Assembly (NCBI RefSeq): GCF_937616625.2
Contig: NC_065573.1
Coordinates: 8,261,001-8,325,000, forward strand
DNA from: Mercurialis annua
Taxonomy: Eukaryota; Streptophyta; Magnoliopsida; Malpighiales; Euphorbiaceae
Direction: 5' to 3'
Length of the DNA: 64,000 nt
In this document: piece after piece, positions 11,736 through 26,900 of the stretch
How the letters are laid out: the number at the start of each line of letters is the position of its first letter
Position numbering within the stretch: position 1 is the first letter of the stretch
The notes under the pieces: model-generated
What the model was told of the DNA's origin: nothing
Databases searched by the model: none
Seen by the model: only the letters and a program-made list of their open reading frames with translations
Translations under genes and position numbers: made by a program

Positions 11736-14700
11736 AACGTTTACAATCGTTACGAAACAAATCGAAATGTTTACAAACATTACGGAACAAAAACAAACTT
11801 TTCACATTTTTAGCAATTTAAGCCAAACATTTACAAACGCTATGAAACAAATACAAATGTTTCCCTTTTTAGCGATTGAAGCCAAACGTTAACAAATGTG
11901 AAGAAACGAATCCAAACGTTTCCCCATTTATAAACGCTACGAAACAAAACCAAACGTTTACAAACATTACGAAACAAATCCAAATGTATACAAATGTTAC
12001 GAAACAAATCCAAACGTTTCCCCATTTTAGCGATATAAGCCAAATGTTTACAAACGTTACGAAACAAATCCAATCGTTTCACCTTTTTAGCGATTTAAGC
12101 CAAACGTTAAGAAACGTTCCGAAAAAAAACCAAACGTTTAAAATGTTACGAAACAAATCCAAACGTTTCACATTTTTAGCGATTTAAGCCAAATGTTTAC
12201 AAACGTTACGGAACAAAACCAAATAATTCATATTTTTAGCGATTTAAGCCAAACATTTACAAACGTTACGGAACAAAACCAAACATTTCACATTTTTAGC
12301 AATTTAAGCGAAACGTTTACAAACGTTACGAAACAAATCCAAGCGTTTCACCTTTTTAGCGATTTAAGCCAATCGTTTACAAAAATTACGAAACAAATCC
12401 AAGCGTTTCACCTTTTTAGAAATTTAAGCCAAACGTTTACAAACGTTACGAAACAAATCCAAATGTTTCCCTTTTTTAGCGAATTAAGCCAAACATTTAA
12501 AAATGTTACGAAACAAAACCAAATTTTTGACCTTTTTAGTGATTCAAGCCAAATCTTTAAAACGTTACGAAATAAATCAAAATGTTTACAAACATTACAG
12601 AACAAAAAGAAACGTTTCATATTTGTAGCAATTTAAGCCAAACGTTTACAAACGTAACGAAACAAATCCAAACGTTTCTCCTTTTTAGTAATTGAAGCCA
12701 AACGTTTACAAACTTTACGAAACAAATCCAAACGTTTCCCCATTTTAGTGATTTAAGCCAAACATTTATAAACGTTACGAAGGAAAACCAAACGTTTGCA
12801 AACGTTACGAAACAAATTCAAACGTTTACAAACTTACGAAACAAATTCAAACGTTTCCCCATTTAAGCGATTTAAGCAAACGTTACGAAACAAATCCAAA
12901 CGTTTCACCTTTTTCGCGATTTAAGCCAAGCGTTTACAAACGTTACGAAACAAATCCAAACGTTTACGAACATTACGGAACAAAAACAAACTTTTCCCAT
13001 TTTTAGTAATTTAAGCCAAACGTTTACAAACGCTATGAAATAAATGCAAATGTTTCCCTGTTTAGCGATTAAAGCCAAACGTTAACAAATGTTATGAAAC
13101 AAATCCAATTGTTTCCCCATTTATAAACGTTACAAAACAAAACCAAACGTTTACAAACGTTATGAAACAAATCCAAATGTTTACAAATGTTATTGAACAA
13201 ATCCAAACGTATCTCCATTTTAGCGATTTAAACCAAGCGTTTACAATCGTTACAAATCAAATCCAAACGTTTCACCTTTTTAGCGATTTATGCCAAATGT
13301 TTACAAATGTTTCGAAACTAAACCAAACGTTTAAAACGTTACGAAACAAATCCAAACGTTTCACATTTTTAGCGATATAAGCCAAACGTTTACAAACGTT
13401 ACGGAACAAAACCAGACGTTTCCCATTTTTAGCGATTTAAGCCAAACGTTTACAAACGTTACGAAACAAATCCAAGTGTTTCACATCTTTAGAGATTTAA
13501 GCCAAACATTTACAAAAGTTACGAAACAAAGCCAAATGGTTCACCTTTTTAGCAATTTAAGCCAAATATTTACAAACGTTACGAAACGAATTCAAGCGTT
13601 TAACCTTTTTAGCAATTTAAGCCAAACGTTTAACGTTCCGAAACAAATCCAAGCGTTTCCCCATTTTAGCGATTTAAGCCAAACGTTTCCCCATTTTAGC
13701 GATTTAAGCCAAACGTTTAAAACGTTACGAGACAAATCCAAACGTTAACAAACGTTACGAAACAAATACAAACGTTAACAAACTTACGAAACAAATCCCA
13801 ACGTTTCTCCTTTTTAGCGATTTAATCCAAACATTTCGAAATAAATCCAAACGTTTAATCTTTTTAGCGATTTAAGCCAAATGTATACAAACGTTACAAA
13901 AGAAATCCAAGCGTTTCGCCTTTTTAGCGAATTAAGCCAAACGTTTACAAACGTTACGAAACAAATCAAACGTTTCACCTTTTTAGCGATTTAAGCAAAA
14001 TGTTTACAGACGTTGCGAAACAAAACCAAACGTTTAAAACGTTACGAAACAAATCCAAACGTTTCTCATTTTTACCTATTTAAGCCAAACCTTTACAAAC
14101 GTTATGAAACAAAACCAAGCCTTTCACATTTTTAACAATTTAAGCCAAACATTTACAAACGTTACGAAACAAATTCAAGCGTTTCACCTTTTTAGAAATT
14201 TAAACCAAACGTTCCGAAACAAATCCAAGCATTTCACCTTTTTAGTAATTTAAGCCAAACATTTATAAACGTTGCGAAACATATCCAAACGTTTCACCTT
14301 TTTAGCGATTTAAGCCGAACGTTTATAAACGTTACGAAACAAATCCAAACATTTCACCTTTTTAGCAATTTAAGCCGAACGTTTACAAACGTTATGAAAC
14401 AAATCCAAACGTTTCCCCATTTTAGTGATTTAAGCCAAACATTTAAAACTTACGAAACAAATCCAAACATTTTACCTTTTAGCGATTTATGCCAAATATT
14501 TACAAACGTTACGAAACAAATCCAAACGTTTCAACTTTTTAGCGATTGAAGACAAACGTTTACTAACGTTAAGAAACAAATCCAAACGTTTCCCCATTTT
14601 AGCGATTTAAGCCAAACGTTTATAAACATTACGAAGCAAAACCAATCATTTACAAACGTTACGAAACAAATCCAAGCGTTTACAAACATAAGAAACAAAC

Positions 14701-17700
14701 CCAAACGTTTCCCCATTTAAGCGACTTAAGCAAAACGTTTACAAATGTTACGAAACAAATCCAAACGTTTCCCCTTTTTTGCGATTTAAGCCAAACTTTT
14801 ACAATCGTTTACAAACGTTATGAATTAAATCCAAACATTTACAAACATTACGGAACAAAAACAAACTTTTCACATTTTTAGCAATTTAAGCCAATCGTAT
14901 ACAGACGCTACGAAACAAATACAAACGTTTCCCTTTTTAGCGATTGAAGCGAAACGTTAACAAATGTTAAGAAACAAATCCAAACGTTTCCCCATTTATA
15001 AACATTACGAAACAAAACCAAACGTTTACAAACATTACGAAACAAATCCAAATGTTTACAATCGTTACGAAACAAATCCAAACGTTTCCCTATTTTAGCG
15101 ATTTAAGCCAAACGTTTACAAACGTTTCCCCTTTTTAGCGATTTACGCCAAACGTTTACAAATGTTACGAAACAAAACCAAACGTTTAAAACGTTACGAA
15201 ACAAATCCAAACTTTTCATAATTTTAGCAATTTAAGCCAAACGTTTACAAACGTTACGGTACAAAACCAAACATTTCACATTTTTAGCGATTTAAGCCAA
15301 ACGTTTACAAACGTTACGAAACAAATCCAAGCGTTTCAACTTTTTAATGCTTTAAGCCAAACGTTTACAAAAGTAACAAAACAAATCCAAGTGTTTCACC
15401 TTTTTAGCAATTTAAGCCAAACGTTTACAAACGTTACGAAACAAATCCAAACGTTTCACCTTTTTAGCGATTAAGCTAAACGTTTAAAAATGTACAAAAC
15501 AAATCCAAACATTTAACCTTTTTAGTGAATTAAGCCAAATATTTAAAACGTTACGAAATAAATCCAAATCTTTACAAACATTACGGAACAAAAAGAAACG
15601 TTTCACATTTTTAGCAATTTAAGCCAAACGTATACAAACGTTACGAAACAAATCCAATTGTTTCTTCATTTAAGCGATTTAAGCCAAACGTTTATAAACT
15701 TTACAAAGCAAAACCAAACATTTACAAACTTTATGAAACAAATCCAAACGTTTACAAACTTATGAAACAAATCCAAACATTTCCCCGTTTAAGTGACTTA
15801 AGCAAAACATTTACAAATGTTACGAAACAAAACCAAACGTTTCACCTTTTTCGCAATTTAAGCCAAAAGTTTACAAACGTTACGAGACTAAACAAAACGT
15901 TTAAAACGTTACGAAACGAATCCAAACGTTTCTCATTTTTAGCTATTTAAGCCAAACCTTTACAAACGTTACGAAACAAAACCAAGTGTTTCACCTTTTT
16001 AGCAATTGAAGCCAAACATTTACAAAAGTTACGAAACAAATCCAAGCGTTTCACCTTTTTAGCAATTAAAGCCAAACGTTTAAAAACGTTCCGAAACAAA
16101 TGCAAGCGTTTCACCTTTTTAGTAATTTAAGCCAAACGTTTACAAACGTTACGAAACAAATCCAAACGTTTCACCTTTTTAGCGATATAAGCCGAACGTT
16201 TACAAACGTTACGAAACAAATCAAAACATTTCCCAATTTTAGCAATTTAAGCCGAATGTTTACAAACGTTACGAAACAAATCCAAACGTTTCCCCATTTT
16301 AGTGATTTAAGCCAAACGTTTAAAACGCTGCGAAACAAATTCAAACATTTTACCTTTTTAGTGATTTATGACAAACGTTTACAAACGTTACGAAACAAAT
16401 CCAAACGTTTCACCTTTTCTGCGATTGAAGCAAAACGTATACAAACGTTACGAAACAAATCCAAACGTTTCCCCTTTTTAGCGATTTAAGCCAAACGTTA
16501 ATAAAAATTATGAAACAAATCCAAAAGTTTCACCTTTTTAGCGATTTAAGCCAAATGTTTAAAAAGGATATGAAACAAATCCAAATGTTTCACCTTTTTA
16601 GCAATTTAAGCCAAACGTTTACAAACATTCCGAAACAAATCCAAGCGTTTCACCTTTTTAGTAATTTAAGCCAAACGTTTACAAATGTTACGAAACAAAT
16701 TTAAATGTTTCCCCTTTTTAGCAATTAAAGCCAAACGCTACGAAAGAAATCCAAATGTTTCACCTTTTTAGCGATTTAGGCCGAACGTTTACAAACGTTA
16801 CAAAAAAAAAACATTTCACATTTTTAGCAATTTAAGCCAAACATTTAAAAACGATACGAAACAAATCCAAATGTTTCCCCATTTCAATAATTTAAGCCAA
16901 ATGTTTAAAACGTTATGAAACAAATCCAAACATTTCACCTTTTTAGCGATTTATGCCAAACGTTTACAAACGTTACGAAACAAATCCACACGTTTCACCT
17001 ATTTAGCGATTGAAGCCAAACGTTTATAAACGTTACAAAACAAATCTAAACGTTTTACCTTTTTAGAGATTATGCCAAACGTTTAAAAACATTAGGAAAC
17101 AAATCCAAACGTTTTACCTTTTTTGGAATTTAAGCCAAATGTATACAAACGTTTCCCCATTTTATCGATTTAAGCCAAACGTATAAAACGTTACGAAACA
17201 AATCCAAACATTTCACCTTTTTTGCGATTTATGCCATATGTTTACAAACGTTACGAAATAAATCCAAACGTTTCACCTATTTAGAGATTGAAGCCTAACG
17301 TTTACAAACGTTACGAAACAAATCAAAACGTTTCACCTTTTTAGAGATTTAAGCCAAACGTTTACAAACATTACGAAACAAATCCAAACGTTTCACCTTT
17401 TTAGCAATTTAAACCAAACGTTTACAAACGTTACGAAACAAATCCAAAAGTTTCACCTTTTTAGCGATTTAAGCTAAATGTTTAAACAAATCCAAATGTT
17501 TCACCTTTTTAGCAATTTAAGCCAAACGTTTACAAACATTCCGAAACAAATCTAAGCGTTTCACCTTTTTAGTAATTTAAGCCAAACGTTTACCAATGTT
17601 ACGAAACAAATTTAAACATTTCACCTTTTTAGCAATTTAAGCCAAACGTTTACAAACGCTACGAAAGAAATTCAAATGTTTCACCTTTTTAGCGATTTAA

Positions 17701-20700
17701 GCCGAACGTTTACAAACGTTACAAAAAAAACAAACATATCACATTTTTAGCAATTTAAGCCAAACGTTTACAAACGTTACGAAACAAATCCACACGCTTC
17801 CCCATTTTATCAATTTAAGCCAAACGTTTAGAACGTTACAAAACAAATCCAAACATTTCACCTATTTAGCTATTGAAGCCAAACGTTTACAAACGTTACA
17901 AAACAAATCCAAACGTTTTACCTTTTTACAGATTTAAGCCAAACGTTTACAAACATTACTAAACAAATCCAAAAGTTTCACCAATTTAGCGATTTAAGCC
18001 AAATGTTTACAAAGGTTATGAAAGAAATCCAAATGTTTCACCTTTTTAGCAATTTTAGCCAAACGTTTACAAACATTCCGAAACAAATCCAAGCGTTTCA
18101 CCTTTTTAGTAATTTAAGCCAAACGTTTACAAATGTTACGAAACAAATTTAAACGTTTCACCTTTTTAACAATTTAAGCCAAATATTTAAAAACGCTACG
18201 AAAGAAATCCAAACGTTTCACCTTTTTAGCGATTTAAGCCGAACATTTACAAACGTTACAAAAAAAACAAACATTTCACATTTTTAACAATTTAAGCGAA
18301 ACGTTTACAAACGTTACAAAATAAATCCAAACGTTTCCCCGTTTTATCGATTTAAGCCAAACGTTTAAAACGTTACGAAACAAATCGTAACATTTTACCT
18401 TTTTAGTGATTTATGCCAAACGTTTACAAACGTTACGAAACAAATCCAAACGTTTACAAAACTTACGGAACAAAAATAAACTTTTCACATTTTTAGCAAT
18501 TGAAGCCAAACGTTTACAAACGTTAAGAAACAAATCCAAACGTTTCCCCATTTTAGCGATTTAAGCCAAACAATTATAAACGTTATGAAACAAAACCAAA
18601 TGTTTACAAACGTTACGAAACAAATCCAAATGCTTACAAATGCTATGAATCAAACCAAATGTTTCGAAACAAATCCAAGCGTTTCATCTTTTTAGCGATA
18701 TGAGACGCGTTTACAAAAGTTACGAAACAAATCCAAGCGTTTCACCTTTTTAGAAATTTAGGCCAAATGTTTACAAAAGTAACGAAACAAATCCAAACGT
18801 TTCACCTTTTTAGCGGTTTAAGCCAAACGTTTACAAATGTTACGAAACAAAACCAAACGTTTAACCTTTTTAGTGATTTAAGCCAAATCTTTAAAACATT
18901 ACGACATAAATCCAAACTTATCCCATTTTAGCGATTTAAGCCAAACGTTACGAAACAAAGCCAAACGTTTCACCTTTTTAACGATTTAAGCCAAATGTTT
19001 GCAAACGTTTACAAACGTTCCGAAACAAATCCAGACGTTTACAAAACTTATGGAACAAAAACAAACTTTTCACATTTTTAGCAATTTAAGCCAATAGTTT
19101 ACAATCGTTACGAAACAAATCCAAACGTTTCACCTTTTTAGCGATTGAAGCCAAACGTTTACAAACGTTAAGAAACAAATCCAAACGTTTCCCCATTTTA
19201 GCTATTTAAGCCAAACATTTATAAACGTTACGAAACAAAACCAAACGTTTACAAACTTTACGAAACAAATCCAAATGTTTACAAACGTTATGAAACAAAT
19301 CCAAACGTTTCCCCATTTTAGAGATTTAAGCCAAACATTTACAAACGTTATGAAACAAATTCAAACGTTTCCCCATTTTAGCGATTTAAGCCAAACGTTT
19401 ATAAAAGTTACGAAACAAAACCAAACGTTTACAAACATTACGAAACAAATAAAAACGTTAGCAAACTTACGAAACAAATCCAAACGTTACCCCATTTTAG
19501 CGATTTAAACCAAACGTTTACAAATGTTACGAAACAAATCCAAAGGTTTCGCCATTTTAGCGATTTAAGCCAAACATTTATAAACATTACGAAACAAAAC
19601 CAAACGTTTATAAACGTTACGAAAAAATCCAAACGTTAACAAACTTACGAAACAAATCCAAACGTTTCCGCATTTTAGCGATTCAAGCCAAACGTTTACA
19701 AACGTTACGAAATAAATCCAAACGTTTCACCTTTTTAACGATTTAAGCCAAACGTTTGCAAACATTTACAAACGTTCCGAAACAAATCCAGACATTTACA
19801 AAACTTACGAAACAAAAACAAACTTTTCTCATTTTTAGCAATTTAAGCCAATAGTTTACAAATATTACGAAACAAATCCAAACGTTTCACCTTTTTAGCG
19901 ATTGAAGCTAAACGTTTACAAACGTTAAGAAACAAATCCAAACGTTTCCTTATTTTAGCGATATAAGCCAAACATTTATAAACGTTACGAAACAAATCCA
20001 AATGTTCCACCTTTTTTGGGATTTAAGCCAAACGTTTACAAACGTTACGAAACAAAACCAAATGTTTAAAACATTACAAAACAAATCCAAACGTTTCACA
20101 TTTTTAGTGATTTAAACCAAACGTTTACAAACATTACGAAACAAAACCAATCATTTACAAACGTTGCGAAACAAATCAAAACGTTTTATCTTTTTAACAA
20201 TTTAAGCCAAATAATTACAACCGTTACGGAACAAATCCAAAAGTTTCCCCTTTTAGCGATTTAAGTCGAACGTTTACAAACGTTACGAAACAAAACCAAA
20301 CGTTTTACCTTTTCAGCTATTTAAGTCGAACGTTTAGAAACGTTACGAAACAAGACCAAACGTTTCATCTTTTTATAAATTTACAAACTATTACAAACGT
20401 TACGAAACAAATCAAAATGTTTCATCTTTTTATCAATTTAAATCCAAACGTTTCACCTCTTTAGCGATTTAAGCTAAACGTTAAGAAACAAATCAAAGCG
20501 TTTCACCTTTTTAGTGATTTAAGCCAAATGTTTCACCTTTTTAGCGATTTACGCCAAACGTTTACAAACTTTACAAAACTAATTCAAACGTTTAAAACGT
20601 TACGAAACCCTTTTTTAGCAATTTAAGCCAAACGTTTACAAACGTTTCACCTTTTTAGCGATTTAACACAAACGTTACAAATGATACGAAAAAAATCCAA

Positions 20701-23700
20701 ACGTTTCACCGTTTTAGTGATTTAAGCCAAACGTTTACAAACGTTATGAAACAAAACCAAACGTTTCACCTTTTTAGCGACTTAAGCCAAACGTTAATAG
20801 ACGTTACGAAACAAATCCAAACATTTCACCTTTTTAGCGATTTAAGCCAAACGTTTACACACGTTACGAAACAAATCTAAACATTTCACCTTTTTAGCGA
20901 TTTAAGCAAAACACTTACAAACGTTACGAAACAAATCCAAGCGTCTAACCTTTTTTGCGATTCAAACCAAACGTTTAAAAACGTTCTGAAACAAATCCAA
21001 AAGTTTCACCTTTTTAGCGATATAAGCCAAACGTTTACAAACGTTACGTAATAAAACAGGACGTTTCACCTTTTTTGTAATTTAAGCCAAACGTTTAAAA
21101 CGTTACCAAACAAATCCAGGCGTTTCACCTCTTTTGCAATTTATGCCAAACGTTTATAAATGTTGGGAAACAAATCCAAATGTTTCACCTTTTTAGCGAT
21201 TTAGGCCAAATATGTACAAACGTTACGAAACAAATCCAAACGTTTCACCTTTTTTGCGATTTCAGCCAAACATTTACAAACGTTACGAAACAAATCCAAA
21301 CGTTTTGAAACAAAACCAAAGGTTTATAAACGTTACGAAATAAATCCAAGCGTTTCACCTTTTTAGCAATTTAAGCCAAACGTTTACAAACGTTATGAAA
21401 CAAATCCAAGCGTATTACCTTTTTAGCAATTTAAGCAAAATATTTACAAACGTTACGAAACAAAACCAAACGTTTCCCCATTTTAGCAATTTATGCCAAA
21501 CGTTTACAAACGTATGAAAAAAATTCAAATGTTTCCCCTTTTTAGCGATTTAAGCCAAACATTTACAAACGTGATTAAACAAATCCAAACGTTTCACATT
21601 GTTAGCGATTGAAGCCAAACATTTACAAACATTTCGAAACAAATCCAAATGTTTCCCATATTTAGCAATTTATGCCAAACGTTTACAAACGATATGAAAC
21701 AAAACCAAGCATTCACCTTTTTAGGAATTTAAGCCAAACGTTTACAATCTTTACAAAACAAATCTAAATGTTTCACCTTTTTAACGATATAAGCCAAACG
21801 TTAACAAACGGTACGAAACAAATGCAAACGTTTCACCTTTTTAGTGATTTGTGCCAAATGTTCACAAACGCTACGAAACAAATCCAAACGTTTACAAACG
21901 TTACGAAACAAATCCAAATGTTTCACATTTTTAGCGATTTAGGCCTAACGTTTGCAAACGTTACGAAACAAATCCAAAAGATTCCCCTTTTTAGCGATTT
22001 AAGCCCAATGTTTACAAACTCTACGAAACAAATCCAAACATTTCACCTTTTTATCGATTTAAGCCAAACGTTTACAAATGTTACGAAACAAAATCAAATG
22101 TTTAAAACGTTACGAAACAAATTCAAACGTTTCACATTTTTAGCGATTTTAGCCAAACGTTTACAAACGTTACAAAATAAAACCAAGCGTTTCCCTTTTT
22201 TAACGATTTATGCCAAACGTTTACAAAAATTACGAAACAAATCCAAACGTTTCCCCTTTTTAGCGATTTAAGCCAAACGCTTAGAAATGTTTCACCTTTT
22301 TAGCAATTTATGCTAAACATTTACAATTGTAACTTTTTAGCAATGTAAGACAAACATTTACAAACGTTGCGAAACAAGTCCAAGCGTTCCACCTTTTTAG
22401 CAATTTAAGACAAACATTTACAAACATTACGAAACAAATCCAAGCGTTTCACCTTGTTAGGAATTTAAGCCAAATGTTTACAAACGTTACGAAACAACTC
22501 CAAACCTTTCACGTTATTAGCGATTTAAGCCAAACGTTTACAAACGTTACGAAACAAATCCAAACGTTTCACCTTTTTAGCGATTTAAGCAACACGTTTA
22601 CAAACATTACAAAACAAATCCAAACGTTGAAACTTTTTAGCGATTTAAGCCAAACGTTTACAAATGTTATGAAACAAATCCAAACGTTTTCCCTTTTTAG
22701 CGATTTAAGCCAAACGTTTACAAACGTTACGAAACAAATCCAAACGTTTTGCCTTATTAGCAATTTAAGCCAAACATTTACATACTTTACAAAACAAATC
22801 CAAACATTTCACCTTTTTAGCGATTTAAGCCAAATGTTTACAAACGTTATGAAACAAAACCAAACGGTTAAAACTCTACAAAACAAATCCAAATGTTTCA
22901 CATTGTTAGCGATTTAGGCCAAACCTTTACAAATGTTACGAAACAAAATTAAGGATTTCACCTTTTTATCAATTTAAGCCAAACATTTACAAACGTTACG
23001 TAATAAATCCAAGCGTTTCCCCTTTTTCGCAATTTAAGCCAAACGTTTACAAACGTTCCAAAACAAATCCAAGCGTTTCACCTTTTTTGTAATTCAAGCC
23101 AAAAGTTAACAAACGTTACAAAACAAATCCAAGCGTTTCACCTATTTAGCAATTTAAGCCAAACGTTTACAAACGTTATGAAGCAAATCCAAACGTTTCA
23201 CCTTTTTAGCGATTTATGCCAAACATTTACAAACATTACGAACAAAATCCAAACGTTTCACCTTTTTAGCCATTTAAGCCAATTGTTTACAAACGTTACA
23301 AAACAAATCCTAACGTTTCACCTTTTTAGCGATCTAAGCCAAATGTTTACAAAGTTAATGAAACAAATCCAAATGTTTCACCTTTTTAGCAATTTAAGCC
23401 TAATATTTACAAACGTTGCAAAATAATCCAAGCGTTTCACCTTTTTAGCAATTTAAGCAAAATGTTACGAAACAAATCCAAGCGTTTCACCTTTTTAGCA
23501 ATTTAAGCCAAACGTTTACAAACGTTACGAAACAAATCCAGACGTTTCACCTTTTTAGCGATTTAAGCCAAACATTTACAAACGTTGCAAAACAAATACA
23601 AACATTTCGCCTTTATAGCAATTTAAGCCAAACGTTTACATACGTTACGAAACAAATCCAAATGTTTTGCCTTTTTAGCAATTAAAGCCAAATGTTTAAA

Positions 23701-23900
23701 AACGTTACGAAACAAAACTAAACGTTTAAAATGTTTCAAAGCAAATCTAAATGTTTCACATTTTTATCGATTTAAGCCAAACCTATACAAACGTTAGGAA
23801 ACTCAACCAAGCGTTTCACCTTTTTAACAATTTAAGCCAAACGTTTAGAAACGTTACAAAACAAATCAAAACGATTCACCTTTTTATCACTTTAAGCCAA
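11736..23900 (+). repeat. Large satellite duplication, copy 1 (about 12.2 kb)
   Basis: This stretch matches 51932-63699 unit by unit, including odd junctions. Shared marks include the irregular start near 11750 (51945), the doubled half-unit CCCCATTTTAGCGATTTAAG at 13661-13710 (also near 52570-52620), the fused unit at 16555-16575 (55386-55406), the short GAAACCC junction near 20605 (59485), and the truncated segment at 22290-22340 (61970-62015). The offset is about 40195 at the left edge, about 38910 from 13.4 kb and about 39680 after the MULE site. Copy 1 carries about 1.28 kb, between roughly 12045 and 13328, that copy 2 lacks. The left end coincides with the orientation switch. Confidence 0.9.
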
Positions 23901-26900
23901 ACGTTTACAAAAATTCCGAAATAAATCCAAGTGTTTCAAATTTTTAGGAATTTAAGCCAAACGTTTACAAACGTCAAAAAACAAATCCAAGCGTTTCACT
24001 TTTTTGCAATTTAAGCCAAACGTTTACAAATGTTATGAAACAAATCCAAACATTTCACCTTTTTAGCGATTTAAGCCGAACGTTTACAAACGTTGCGAAA
24101 CAAAATCAAACGTTTCCCCTTTTTAGCAGTATAAGACAAAGGTTTACAAACATTACGAAACAAATTCAAACATTTCCACTTTTTAGAGATTTAAGCCAAA
24201 CGTTTAAAACGTTACGAAACAAATCCAAACATTTCACGTTTTTAGCGATTTATGCCGAACGTTTACAAACGTTACGAAACAAATCCAAACGTTTCCCCTT
24301 TTTAGCGACTAAAGCCAAACGTTTACAAACGTTACGAACAAAATCCAAACGTTTCACATTTTTTGCAATTTAAGCCAAACGTTTAAAACGTTAGGAAACA
24401 AAAACCAAGCGTTTCACCTTTTTAGCAATTTAGGCCAAACGTTTACAAACGTAACGAAAAAAATCCAAGCGTTTCACCTTTTTATCAATTTAAGCCAAAC
24501 GTTTACAAACGTTACGAAACAAATTCAAACATTACACCTTTTTAGCGATTTAAGACAACCATTTACAAATGGTACAAAACAAATCCAAACGTTTCACCTT
24601 TTTAGAAATGTAAGCCAAATGTTTATAAACGTTACGAAACAAATCCAAGCGCTTCCCCTTTTTATCAATTTAAGCCAAACATTTACAAACGTTACGAAAC
24701 AAATCCAAGCGTTTCACATTTTTAACAATTTAAGCCAAACGTTTACAAACGTTATGAAAAAAATCCAAACGTTTCACTTTTTAGCGATTTAAGCCAAACG
24801 TCTACAAAAATTACGAAACAAATCCAAGCGTTTCACCTTTTTAGCAATTTAAGCCAAACATATACAAAGGTTACGAAAGAAATCCATGCGCTTTACCTTT
24901 TTAGCAATTTCAGCCAAACGTTTACAAACGTTACAAAACTAATCCAAGCGTTTCACCTTTTTAGCAATTCAAGCCAAACGGTTAGGAACGTTACGAAACA
25001 AATCCAAACGTTTCACCTTTTTAGTTATTGAAGCCAAACATTTACAAATGTTACGAAAAAAATCCAAACATTTCGAAACAAATCCAAATATTAAAACATT
25101 TCCCCTTTTTAGCGATTTAAGCCACACGTTTACAAACGTTACGAAACAAAGACAAGAGTTTACAAACGTTTCGAAACAAATCCAAGCGTTTCACCTTTAT
25201 TGCAATTTAAGCCAAACGTGTACAAACGTTACGAAACAAAACCAAACGTTTCACCTTTTTAGCTATTTAAGACAAACGTTTACAAACGGTGCGAAGCAAT
25301 TCCAAAAGTTTCACCTTTTTAGCGAATTAAGCCAACTGTTTATAAACGCTACGAAACAAATCCAAACATTTCCCCTTTTTAGCAATTTAAGCCAAACGTT
25401 TACAAACGTTACGAAACAAATCCAAACCTTTCTCCTTTTTAGCAATTTAAGCCAAACGTATACAAATGTCTAGAAAAAAATCCAAACGTTTCTCCTTTTA
25501 AGTGATTTAAGCCAAACGTTTACAAACATTACGAAAAAAATCCAAGCGTTTCACATTTTTAGCGATTTATGCCAAACGTTTACAAACGATACGAAACGAA
25601 ACTAAACTATTCCCCTTTTTAGCAATTTAAGCCAACAGTTTACAAACGTTACAAAACAAATCCAAACGTTTCCCCTTATTAGCAATTTAAGCCAAACGTT
25701 TACAAACGTTATGAAAAAAGATTACCAAACAAATCCAAACGTTTCACCTTTTTAGTTATTTAAGCCAAACGTTTACAAACTTTTTGAAACAAATCCAAAT
25801 GTTTTCCTATTTTAGCGATTTAAGCCAAAAGTTTACAAACGTTATGAAAAAAATCCAAACGTTGCACCTTTTTAGCGGTTTAAGCCATGTTCACAAATCC
25901 AAGTGTTTCACCTTTTTACAAGCCAAACTATTACAAACTTTACGGAAGAAGACCAAACGTTTCATATTTTTAGCAATTTAAGCCAAACCTTTACAAACGT
26001 TACGAAATAACGTTTCCCCATTTTAGCGATTTAAGCCAAACGTTTATGAACATAACGAAACAAATCTAAACGTTTTTCCTTTTAAGCTATTGAAGCCAAA
26101 CATTTACACATGTTACGGAATAAAACCAAACGTTTCACCTTTTTAGCAATTTAAGCCAAACATTTACAAAGGTTACGAAACAAAACCAAACGTTTTTAGC
26201 AATTTAAGCTAAACATTTACAAACGTTACAAAACAAAACCAAATGTTTCACCTATTTAGCGATTTAGGCCAAACGTTTACAAACATTACGAAATAAATCC
26301 AAATGTTCCCCCATTTTACATATTTAAGCCAAACGTTTAAAACGTTACGAAACAAATTCAAATATTTCCCCTTTTTAGCGATTTAGGCCAAACGTTTACA
26401 AATGTTACAAAACAAGTCCGATCGTTTCACATTTTTAGCGATTTAAGCCAAACGTTTACAAATGTTACGTAACAAAACCAAACGTTTCACCTTTTTATAA
26501 ATTTAAGCCAACTGTTTACAAACGTTATGAAACAAATCCAAACGTTTACCCCTTTTTAGCGATTTAAGCTAAACGTTTACAAACATTACGAAACAAAATT
26601 ACTAAACAAATCCAAACGTTTCACCTTTTTAGAGATTTAGGCCAAACGTGTACAAACGTTATGAAACAAATCCAAATGTTTCCCCATTTTAGCGATTTAA
26701 GCCATACGTCTACAAACGTGAAGTAACAAATCCAAACGTTTAGCGATTAAAGCCAAACGTATACAAATCCAAGCGTTTCACCTTTTTACAATTTACGAAG
26801 AACGTTTCCAAACGTTACAGAACAAAACCAAACATTTCACTTTTTTAGTAATTTAAGCCAAATGTTTACAAACGCTACGAAATAAATCCAAATGTTTCCC

